A DNA stretch of 13,806 nucleotides from CADEED01 sp035286365 (GTDB taxonomy: Bacteria > Pseudomonadota > Gammaproteobacteria > Steroidobacterales > Steroidobacteraceae). Position 1 is the first letter of the stretch, and the number at the start of each line of letters is the position of its first letter. Made by a program: the position numbers and the translations under genes. This document shows positions 7,471 to 13,806 of this stretch, piece after piece. Location of the stretch: assembly GCA_035286365.1 (NCBI GenBank), contig DATHJZ010000143.1, positions 1 to 13,806 on the forward strand. The letters are read 5' to 3'. The notes beneath the pieces were generated by a model. That model saw only the letters and a list, made by a program, of their open reading frames with translations. It was not told where the DNA came from and did no database searches.

Positions 7471-8634
7471 TTGGTCCGGGATGAGAAGGGATCGCCGCGC
7501 AGCGACCGGCGGCTGGTGGTGTTCGCCGATGACTGGGGCAGGCATCCGTCCAGCTGTCAGCACCTGGTGCGCGAGCTGCTCGATTCTTGCGAGGTCTCCT
7601 GGATCAACACGATCGGCACCCGGGGTCTGTCATTCGATTACGAACTCATGCGCAGGGGCGCACAGAAACTGATGCAGTGGGGATCGCGCCCGGTCGAGGA
7701 AACGCGGCAGACCGGCGCAGCCGCGCCCGTGGTGCACAACCCACGCATGTATCCGGGGTTTCGCAGCCGCTGGCAGCGCCGGCTGAACGCCCGCCTGCTG
7801 TCAAACTACCTGGCGGAACGGATTTCGCACCTGCGCGATGCGGTGGTGCTGAGTGTGCTGCCGATCACCGCCGATCTGCCGGCGCGTGTGGACGCCAGAC
7901 GCTGGGTCTATTACTGCGTGGACGATTTTTCGGCGTGGCCGGGACTCGATGCGGGTCCTCTCCAGGCGATGGAAAAAGAATTCGTGGCACGCGCCGATCG
8001 CATCGTCACCGCGGGGGACAATCTCGCGGCGCGTATTGCGAACATGGGGCGGCAGTCGCAGATCGTGTCTCATGGCATCGACCTCAAACACTGGACGGGC
8101 CGTGGCGGCAACGCGCAGCTGCTCGCCGATCTGCCGCGGCCGATCGTGCTCTACTGGGGTCTCGTGGACCGCCGCATGGACGTCGACGCCATCGAAGCGC
8201 TCGATCGACGCATGACTTCCGGAAGCATCGCCATCGTCGGTCCACAGCAGGATCCGGACCCGAGGCTTGCGAAACTGGCGCGCGTGCGCTTGTTGGGGCC
8301 GGTCGCGTATGAAGATCTTCCGGCGCTCGCGCGTGAAGCGGCGGTGCTCGCAATGCCGTATGCCGACTTGCCCGTGACGCGCGCGATGCAGCCGCTCAAG
8401 ATGAAGGAATACCTCGCCACCGACCGGCCGGTCGTCGTGACGCGCCTGCCGGCGGTCGCCGGCTGGGAAGACTGCATGGACGTCGCCGACGGCGCGCAGG
8501 AGTTCGCGACGCACGTGCTGGCGCGCATCGGCACGCCGCTGCCGCAGGCACAAGCCGAGGCGCGCAAGCGCCTGGCGAACGAGGGCTGGAGCGCGAAGGC
8601 CGCGCGTTTCGCCGACATTCTTTTTGGAGATTAG
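7471..8634 (+). CDS. Glycosyltransferase, TuaH-like GT-B family
   Basis: A 387-aa cytoplasmic GT-B protein, probably adding one sugar of the repeat unit. Landmarks, counted from TTG 7471, are LVVFADDWGRHPSSCQHLV (15-33) at the first Rossmann-like strand, WVYYCVDDFSAWPG (145-158), ADRIVTAGDNLA (175-186), a VSHGIDLKHW hinge motif (199-208), IVLYWGLVDRRMD (225-237), and LKMKEYLATDRPVV (309-322) in the donor-binding half. The YYCVDD and HGID motifs match TuaH-type transferases. The usual EX7E pair is incomplete: E313 is present but position 305 is Ala. The end lies seven bases before the next gene. Family assignment is good; the sugar is unknown. If translation began at the ATG at 7324 the protein would gain 49 unlikely residues. 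Confidence 0.8.
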   Translation: MVRDEKGSPRSDRRLVVFADDWGRHPSSCQHLVRELLDSCEVSWINTIGTRGLSFDYELMRRGAQKLMQWGSRPVEETRQTGAAAPVVHNPRMYPGFRSRWQRRLNARLLSNYLAERISHLRDAVVLSVLPITADLPARVDARRWVYYCVDDFSAWPGLDAGPLQAMEKEFVARADRIVTAGDNLAARIANMGRQSQIVSHGIDLKHWTGRGGNAQLLADLPRPIVLYWGLVDRRMDVDAIEALDRRMTSGSIAIVGPQQDPDPRLAKLARVRLLGPVAYEDLPALAREAAVLAMPYADLPVTRAMQPLKMKEYLATDRPVVVTRLPAVAGWEDCMDVADGAQEFATHVLARIGTPLPQAQAEARKRLANEGWSAKAARFADILFGD

Positions 8635-8641
8635 AGATCGT

Positions 8642-9718
8642 ATGGCTTTCAGAACAATAGTCGTGGGTTGTGGAGCAGTGGCGCAGCGGTTGTACCGCAA
8701 GCCGCTCGCGCAACTGGCAAAGCAGAAAATGATCGAGGTGGTCGGCCTGGTGGACCCGGCGCGCGAGCACGCGGATGCGATGCTGAGCGCGTTCGCCGGC
8801 GCGCGGCATTTCACGACCCTCGAGGAGGCCTGCAAGGCGGCGAGACCTGAACTCACGCTCGTGCTGACGCCGCCGCACCTGCATTGCGCGCAGACCGAGA
8901 TGGCGTTCGCGCACGGCAGCCACGTGTTGTGCGAGAAGCCGATGGCCAACTCGAGCGCCGAGTGCCTGCGCATGCAGGACGCGGCGCGCGTTGCGAATCG
9001 CGTGCTCGCCATCGGCATGATCCGCCGCTATTTTCCCGCCTTCGCGCGGCTGCGCGAATTGGTGCAGTCCGGAGCGCTCGGCCGGCTGCAATCTTTCGAA
9101 TACCGCGAGGGACACAAGTTCGAGTGGGCTGTGACGACGCCGGCGGCGTTCCGGCCGCGCGCCAAGGGCGGCGCGGGCGTGTTGTTCGACATCGGCACCC
9201 ATGCGCTCGATTTCCTGCAATCCGTGTTCGGTGAGCTCGCAGTGCATCAGTACGCGGACGACGCGGCGGGCGGGGTCGAGACGAACGTCGCGATGCGCCT
9301 GCGCGCGGCGGACTGCGTTGGCTCGCTGAACCTTTCGTGGGACGTGCCGCAGGTCAACGAGCTGCGCGTGGTCGGCGTGGCGAGCGAGGCGGTATTGCGC
9401 ATCGACCGGTTCGATCAGCTGGCGGTCGGGCGCCGCGGCGCGTTCGTGCCGCAAACGACCGATGTGTCGTTCCCCGTCGATCTCGGACTCGATCCGAAAC
9501 GCGTGGTACCGCGCAGTTATTCCGATGCCGTGTTGTGCCAGCTCGTCCAGGTGCTGCGCGCGATCAAGTTCGACGAGCGTCCCGCGGTAGATGGCCAAGG
9601 CGGCGCCAGCTGCATCCGCCTGATCGAGCACGCCCTGTCGAAGGCGTCGCCGTTGCCCGAGCCGTGGCTCGCGCCGCGCGAGCAGGCGGCCGCGGCGCAG
9701 TTGCACGGGAGCTCATGA
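8642..9718 (+). CDS. Gfo/Idh/MocA family NAD(P)-dependent oxidoreductase
   Basis: A 358-aa cytoplasmic dehydrogenase that probably oxidises or reduces a nucleotide sugar (WlbA-like enzymes are one known case) to feed the polysaccharide pathway. The N-terminal Rossmann fold shows TIVVGCGAVAQ (5-15). The catalytic-type motif CEKPMANS (97-104) supplies Lys99, and GGAGVLFDIGTHALDFL (176-192) carries the family's Asp and His (D183, H187) at the substrate site. ATG 8642 is chosen because homologues begin just before the Rossmann strand; GGAGA at 8626-8630 lies 11 bases upstream, and the TTG at 8624 overlaps the previous gene without a better site. The gene runs directly into the epimerase-like gene (TGATG overlap), suggesting the two act in sequence. 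Confidence 0.87.
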   Translation: MAFRTIVVGCGAVAQRLYRKPLAQLAKQKMIEVVGLVDPAREHADAMLSAFAGARHFTTLEEACKAARPELTLVLTPPHLHCAQTEMAFAHGSHVLCEKPMANSSAECLRMQDAARVANRVLAIGMIRRYFPAFARLRELVQSGALGRLQSFEYREGHKFEWAVTTPAAFRPRAKGGAGVLFDIGTHALDFLQSVFGELAVHQYADDAAGGVETNVAMRLRAADCVGSLNLSWDVPQVNELRVVGVASEAVLRIDRFDQLAVGRRGAFVPQTTDVSFPVDLGLDPKRVVPRSYSDAVLCQLVQVLRAIKFDERPAVDGQGGASCIRLIEHALSKASPLPEPWLAPREQAAAAQLHGSS

Positions 9719-10848
9719 TGAACACCATTGCCATCGTCGGCGCCGGCGGCTTCGTCGGGACCAGTCTCATCGAATCGCTGGTGCTGAGCGGCAACAGCGG
9801 CGTGCGCGCCGTGGTCCGCAGCTATCGCAACATGGCCGGCTTCTGCCGCTTTGGAGACGCGGTCGAGGTCAGGCTGGCCGATGCGACCCGCGAGGCGGCG
9901 CTCGTCAAGGCCATCGCCGGCGCTGCGGTCGTCGTGAACGTGACGACCGGTCCGCCGGCCGGCATCGTCGAATCAACCCGCGCTATCTACAACGCCTGCC
10001 GCGCGGCGGGCGTCCCGCGATTCGTCCACCTGAGCTCGGCGGTGGTTTACGGCGACGTCGAACAACCGATCGACGACGACGCAGCGCCGCTTGACAAACA
10101 CTGGATGCCGTACGCGCGCGCCAAGGCCGAGTCCGAACGCTGGCTGCGCGCACAGGGCCATGCCGGTCTGGAAGTCGTCGTGCTGCGCCCAGGCATCGTC
10201 TGGGGCGTGCGCTCGCCGCACACGACGGGCTTCGCGCGTTCGCTCGCCCGCAAATCGAGCTTCCTCGTCGACGGCGGAGCGCACGTGTTCAACGGCGTGT
10301 ACATCGCCAATTTCGTGGCGATGATCCGCGCCGCGTGCGACGCCCGCGGCAGCGTGGCGGGTTTCTACAATGCCGGCGACGCGGAACGAGTCACCTGGCG
10401 CGAATTCTACGACGCGCTCGGCGGCGCGCTCGGCTGCGATCCGGCGCAACTGCCGGTCGTCAGCGGCGAGAAATTCCCGTGGTCGACCGGCGCGGTCATC
10501 GACGCGGTGCAGTCGCTCGCGCCGGTGAATGCGTTGTATCACCGCCTCAAGACGCACATTCCCGACGGCCTCAAGGCCGCGATTCGTTCGCGTCTCGAAG
10601 GCTCGTACAGCTTCGACCGCCATGCGACTGCCTACGCAACCGTTGCGTCGGTGGATCGCGAGTTGTGGCACCTGCAGCGCGTGCGGCACAAGCTGCCGGT
10701 GAAGAAATTCGCGGCAGCGTTCCAGTTCTCCACACCGGTGAGTTTTCCCGAAGCCGTTGGGCGCACTCTCGCGTGGATAGAGTCGCTCGGCCTCGCCGTG
10801 GCGGCGCCCGCGCACACGATCGAATTCAGCAAGGCAAGCAACGAATGA
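9718..10848 (+). CDS. NAD-dependent epimerase/dehydratase (extended SDR)
   Basis: A 376-aa extended short-chain dehydrogenase, likely a nucleotide-sugar epimerase, dehydratase or reductase. It has the GAGGFVG dinucleotide motif (8-14), a VHLSSAVVYGD strand (103-113) with the catalytic Ser region, and the YARAK catalytic Tyr-Lys pair (Y132, K136), then LRPGIVWG (156-163). It is longer than the usual 300-340 residues because of an added segment around residues 260-335 (HRLKTHIPDGLKAAIRSRLE and following) before the terminal helix. Two adjacent ATGs (9715 and 9718) are possible. GGGAG at 9707-9711 is 6 bases from the second and only 3 from the first, so the second is preferred. Coupling to the oxidoreductase upstream and to the glycosyltransferase downstream (ATGA overlap) suggests a shared pathway. 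Confidence 0.86.
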   Translation: MNTIAIVGAGGFVGTSLIESLVLSGNSGVRAVVRSYRNMAGFCRFGDAVEVRLADATREAALVKAIAGAAVVVNVTTGPPAGIVESTRAIYNACRAAGVPRFVHLSSAVVYGDVEQPIDDDAAPLDKHWMPYARAKAESERWLRAQGHAGLEVVVLRPGIVWGVRSPHTTGFARSLARKSSFLVDGGAHVFNGVYIANFVAMIRAACDARGSVAGFYNAGDAERVTWREFYDALGGALGCDPAQLPVVSGEKFPWSTGAVIDAVQSLAPVNALYHRLKTHIPDGLKAAIRSRLEGSYSFDRHATAYATVASVDRELWHLQRVRHKLPVKKFAAAFQFSTPVSFPEAVGRTLAWIESLGLAVAAPAHTIEFSKASNE

Positions 10849-12014
10849 GCCAGCCCAGGAAGATCAACGTACTCGATGTGCGCAGCTGCCGCGGCGGCGG
10901 CGGGGGTCCCGAGAAGACCATCCTGTTCTCCGCGCTCGAAACGGATCGCGAGCACTTCAACATGTCGGTCGCGTATCTCAAGAGCAAGGACGACCCGGAA
11001 TTCGACCTGCACGAGCGCGCGCAGAAGCTGGGCGTCGAATCGTTCTACACGATCGACGAAAGTTTCAAATTCGATATCGGCGCGATGCGCCGGGTGCTCA
11101 AACTACTGCGTGAAAAGAACATCGACGTCTATCATGGCCACTGCTACAAGTCGGACCTGTATGGCCTGATCCTGTCGCGCTTCCACAAGATGAAGCTCGT
11201 CACGACCGCGCACGGGCCGCTCGCCAGCTTCAAGTTCTTCTGGGCTTCCAAGAACTGGCGCGTGCGCTACCTGTACGACCAGATCGACTTGCGCCTGCTC
11301 AAGCACTACGACCTGGTGTTGATGGTCTCCGACACGATGCGCGAGATCATCAGCCGCTACGGCGTCGATCCGCAGCGGATGATGTGGATCCGCAATGCCA
11401 TCGATTCGAAATATTTCCAGCGCTCGGGTGCTCCGGATGCGGCCTTCCGCGCCGAGCTCGGTATTCCGCCGGGCGCGACGGTCGTGGGCGCGGTAGGGCG
11501 CCTCAATGGCGAGAAGGACTATCCGAACATGCTGCGCGCGGCGCAGATCCTGCTGAAGCAGCGCCCCGATCTGTACTTCGTCATCGCCGGCAAGGGCGAG
11601 CTCGAGCCGGAGTTGAAGGCGCTGGCTGCCGAACTCGGTGTCGCGCAACGCGTGATCTTCATGGGCCATTTCCACGATGTGCGCAAAGTGTTCGAGCTGA
11701 TGGATCTCTACGTGCTGTCCTCGACCCGCGAAGGCCTGCCAAACACCGTGCTCGAGGCGATGGCGATGGGAGTGCCGATCGTGTCGACCGACGTGGACGG
11801 AGTGAAGGAGGCGGTCTCCGACCAGCGCGAAGCATTCCTCGTGCCGGCGCAGGACTCGGTCAAGCTGGCCGAAGGAATTGCGCGGATGCTCGACGATCGT
11901 GTACTGCGCGAGCGCCTGGCGCGCGATGCGCGCGCGAAGGTCGAAACGGATTTCAGCTTTGCGCACCGGACGCGCACCATCGAAAACCTGTACCGCAAGC
12001 TCATGAGCGCCTGA
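10845..12014 (+). CDS. Glycosyltransferase family 4 protein (GT-B)
   Basis: A 389-aa retaining GT-B transferase, predicted cytoplasmic or loosely membrane-bound. The acceptor half has a glycine-rich loop SCRGGGGGPEKT (14-25), YHGHCYKSD (96-104) and TTAHG (120-124). The donor half has GAVGRLNGEKDYP (215-227), FVIAGKGEL (245-253) and the full EX7E motif in REGLPNTVLEAMAMGVPIV (295-313), with E296 and E304. The start ATG forms an ATGA overlap with the epimerase stop, and AAGG at 10831-10834 lies 10 bases upstream. It probably adds a sugar to the lipid-linked repeat unit. The specific donor cannot be read from the sequence. Confidence 0.9.
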   Translation: MSQPRKINVLDVRSCRGGGGGPEKTILFSALETDREHFNMSVAYLKSKDDPEFDLHERAQKLGVESFYTIDESFKFDIGAMRRVLKLLREKNIDVYHGHCYKSDLYGLILSRFHKMKLVTTAHGPLASFKFFWASKNWRVRYLYDQIDLRLLKHYDLVLMVSDTMREIISRYGVDPQRMMWIRNAIDSKYFQRSGAPDAAFRAELGIPPGATVVGAVGRLNGEKDYPNMLRAAQILLKQRPDLYFVIAGKGELEPELKALAAELGVAQRVIFMGHFHDVRKVFELMDLYVLSSTREGLPNTVLEAMAMGVPIVSTDVDGVKEAVSDQREAFLVPAQDSVKLAEGIARMLDDRVLRERLARDARAKVETDFSFAHRTRTIENLYRKLMSA

Positions 12015-12044
12015 GCCCGGGCTCACGGTCGACTACCTACCTGC

Positions 12045-13169
12045 ATGTCCCTGCCATCGATTGCCTACGTCGTGAATGCGTTGAACCCCGGCGGTACGGA
12101 GCGGCTGGTGGTCGACATGAGCCGCGCGTTCGCACGCGAGTTCGACCTCATGGTGATCTGCCTCGATGAACCGGGAGCGTGGGGACAGGCGCTGCGCGCC
12201 GAAGGCATCGCGGTCCATTGCGTGTGGCGACAGCCCGGCATGGACTTGAGCATGCCGCGCAAGCTCGCGCGGCTGTTTCGCGCCGCGGGCACCCGCATCG
12301 TGCATGCACACCAGTGCACGCCGTGGTTTTACGCGGCGCTGGCGCGACTGCGATACGGCGCGCCGCAGCTGCTGCTCGAAGAACACGGCCGCTTCTATCC
12401 AGAAGTGCGCAACCGCAAGCGTGCGTTTGTGAATCGCGCGCTGATCCGCCCGCTCACGCACCGGTTCGTGGCGGTCTCGGAAGACGTGCGGCAGCGGCTC
12501 GAATCGTACGAAGGCCTCGACGCCGCGCAGATCCGCGTGATCTACAACGGCGTCACGCCGCCCGACGAGATCGATCCCGCCGCCCGCACCGCGCTGCGCT
12601 CGCGCCTGGGTGTGGCGCCCGGTGATTTCGTCGTCGGCACGGTCGGACGTTTCGATTCGATCAAGAATCTGCCGATGCTGGTGCGCAGCATCGGAGCAGC
12701 CATCAAACAGAATCCGCAGGTGCGCGGGCTGCTCGTCGGCGACGGCCCGGAGATGGCGCGCATCCATGCGCTCATCGCGGAGCTGGGCTTGAGTGAACGC
12801 ATCGTGCTCACGGGCTATCGCGACGACGCACGTCAGCTCGCGCAGTGCATGGATCTGTTCGTGCTGTCGAGTCTCAGCGAAGGCACCTCGATGGCGCTGC
12901 TCGAAGCGATGTCCGCGGGCGTGCCGGTCGCGGTCACCGCGGTCGGCGGCAATCCCGAGATCGTGAGCAGTGGCGAGACAGGATGGGTCGTGCCCTCGGA
13001 CGACGTCGGCGCCTTGAGCGCGGCGCTCACCGACGCGATGGCCGATGCGCCGCTGCGGGCACAGCGCGCGGCGGCCGGCCAGCGGCGCTTCAACGAACGT
13101 TTTCGTTTCGAAACCATGCTCGATCGCTATCGCGAGTTGTACCGCGAGTTGCTCGAACAGTCGGCGTAA
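12045..13169 (+). CDS. Glycosyltransferase family 4 protein, resembling exosortase-associated Stp2-type
   Basis: A 374-aa GT-B transferase. The GGTERLVVDM loop (16-25), VHAHQCTPW (86-94), EEHGRFYPE (112-120), YNGV (167-170), VGTVGRFDSIKN (197-208), GDGPE (232-236) and EGTSMALLEAMSAGVPV (279-295, with E279 and E287 of EX7E) define GT4. The overall pattern, including a GGNPEIV segment (301-307), resembles the second sugar transferase described for PEP-CTERM/EpsH1 systems (TIGR03088), but GT4 proteins are similar enough that this subfamily call is tentative. It starts 30 bases after the previous stop with no visible ribosome-binding site, so translation may depend on reinitiation. Confidence 0.87.
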   Translation: MSLPSIAYVVNALNPGGTERLVVDMSRAFAREFDLMVICLDEPGAWGQALRAEGIAVHCVWRQPGMDLSMPRKLARLFRAAGTRIVHAHQCTPWFYAALARLRYGAPQLLLEEHGRFYPEVRNRKRAFVNRALIRPLTHRFVAVSEDVRQRLESYEGLDAAQIRVIYNGVTPPDEIDPAARTALRSRLGVAPGDFVVGTVGRFDSIKNLPMLVRSIGAAIKQNPQVRGLLVGDGPEMARIHALIAELGLSERIVLTGYRDDARQLAQCMDLFVLSSLSEGTSMALLEAMSAGVPVAVTAVGGNPEIVSSGETGWVVPSDDVGALSAALTDAMADAPLRAQRAAAGQRRFNERFRFETMLDRYRELYRELLEQSA

Positions 13170-13172
13170 GGG
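13168..13172 (+). promoter_or_regulatory. Ribosome-binding site (AAGGG) of the amidotransferase gene
   Basis: AAGGG overlaps the TAA stop of the preceding glycosyltransferase and lies 10 bases before ATG 13183, consistent with coupled translation of the two genes. Confidence 0.4.
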
Positions 13173-13182
13173 TCACCAAGAC

Positions 13183-13806
13183 ATGTGCGGAATAGCAGGA
13201 TTCGTCGATTTCGCGGGCCATGACACCGAGGCTGCGCGATCCCGCATCGAGCGCATGACGAATATCATTGCGCACCGCGGGCCCGACGGCGCCGGATATT
13301 TCGTCGATGGCCACGCGGCGCTCGGTCACCGCCGGCTCGCGATCATCGACGTGGCCGCCGGACAGCAGCCGATCAGCGCAGCGGACGACCAGGTGCAGCT
13401 CATCTACAACGGCGAGATCTACAACTACCTGGACTTGCGACGCGAGCTCGAGGCGCGCGGACATCGGTTCAAGACGAATTCCGATACCGAGGTGATCCTG
13501 CTCGGGTTTCTCGAGTGGGGCGAGGCCTGCGTCGAGAAACTGAATGGCATGTTTGCGTTCGCGATCTGGGATGCGCGCACGCGCCGGCTGTTTCTCGGGC
13601 GCGATCGGGTCGGCAAGAAGCCGCTCTACTATTACCGCAAGGGGTCGTTCATCGCGTTCGGGTCGGAGCTCAAGACGTTGATCGCCGCCGGCGGCTGCCC
13701 CACCGACGTCGATCCGGAAGCACTCGATTGCTATTTCTCGTTTGGCTACATTCCGGCGCCAAAGACTATCTATCGCGGGGTGCGGAAACTGCGCGCGGCG
13801 CGCACG
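13183..13806 (+). CDS. Asparagine-synthase-like glutamine amidotransferase, N-terminal part (runs off the window)
   Basis: The first 208 residues of a class II glutamine amidotransferase, cut by the right edge; relatives are about 600-650 residues. After Met removal Cys2 of MCGIAGF would be the glutamine-hydrolysing nucleophile. HRGPDG (31-36), GHRRLAIID (48-56), YNGEIYN (75-81), SDTEV (100-104), GMFAFAIWD (122-130) and RDRVGKKPLYY (140-150) are all intact glutaminase-domain motifs. The FSFGYIPAPKTIYRGVRKL stretch (185-203) leads towards the synthase domain, which is not visible. Genes of this type in EPS loci (for example the exosortase A-associated amidotransferase family, TIGR03108) probably amidate a sugar acid rather than aspartate. 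That assignment is an inference from context. The start follows AAGGG at a spacing of 10 bases. Confidence 0.9.
   Translation, partial: MCGIAGFVDFAGHDTEAARSRIERMTNIIAHRGPDGAGYFVDGHAALGHRRLAIIDVAAGQQPISAADDQVQLIYNGEIYNYLDLRRELEARGHRFKTNSDTEVILLGFLEWGEACVEKLNGMFAFAIWDARTRRLFLGRDRVGKKPLYYYRKGSFIAFGSELKTLIAAGGCPTDVDPEALDCYFSFGYIPAPKTIYRGVRKLRAART

Noticed and set aside
8396..9706. Long antisense open frame (436 codons) opposite the Gfo/Idh/MocA gene
   Set aside because: Its Arg/His-rich, low-complexity translation shows no family motif, and it lies wholly opposite genes with intact conserved motifs; such frames are expected from G/C-ending codons.
11103..12026. Antisense open frame (307 codons) opposite the GT4 gene at 10845
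   Set aside because: It is a shadow of a well-supported glycosyltransferase, with composition typical of a reverse-strand frame in GC-rich DNA.

Overview
The window is a compact, GC-rich piece of a bacterial cell-surface polysaccharide (EPS or O-antigen-like) locus. Eleven protein genes lie on the + strand, with no RNA genes, mobile elements or CRISPR arrays visible. The strong preference for G/C in third codon positions, the proteobacterial-style protein families, and a sugar transferase of the kind described as PEP-CTERM/exosortase (EpsH1) associated suggest a high-GC member of the Gammaproteobacteria or Betaproteobacteria. That placement is an inference; no marker gene is present.

Layout. 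Block A (about 100-2679) holds a Wzx-like oligosaccharide flippase overlapped by a FemAB/CelD-like GNAT acyltransferase. Block B follows a 102-bp spacer and runs from 2782 to 7231. It holds an exosortase-associated type glycosyltransferase, then a translationally coupled 860-residue protein resembling the PcRGLX/YetA (exo-rhamnogalacturonan lyase-like) family, then a membrane-anchored left-handed beta-helix acyltransferase. Block C follows the largest gene-free stretch (7232-7470) and runs from 7471 off the right edge. It holds a TuaH-like glycosyltransferase, a Gfo/Idh/MocA oxidoreductase, an NAD-dependent epimerase/dehydratase, two GT4 glycosyltransferases, and the N-terminal third of an asparagine-synthase-like amidotransferase.

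How the genes fit together. Four GT-B glycosyltransferases could build a repeat unit on a lipid carrier at the inner face of the membrane. The oxidoreductase, epimerase and amidotransferase would supply or modify sugars. The two acyltransferases would decorate them, and the flippase would export the lipid-linked unit. The lyase-like protein is the odd member: it has no visible signal peptide, a strongly basic C-terminal tail, and a start codon overlapping the stop of the preceding transferase. Polymerase, chain-length regulator, initiating transferase and exosortase are not in the window and would be expected in flanking DNA. Several neighbouring genes overlap by 1-4 bases, which points to operon transcription and translational coupling.

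The points most worth a second look are the lyase-like gene inside a synthesis cluster, the flippase start (no ATG, GTG or TTG where the coding signal begins, but a CTG with a good ribosome-binding site), and the leader before the gene at 7471, with alternative hairpins and an eight-T tract between the ribosome-binding site and a TTG start.
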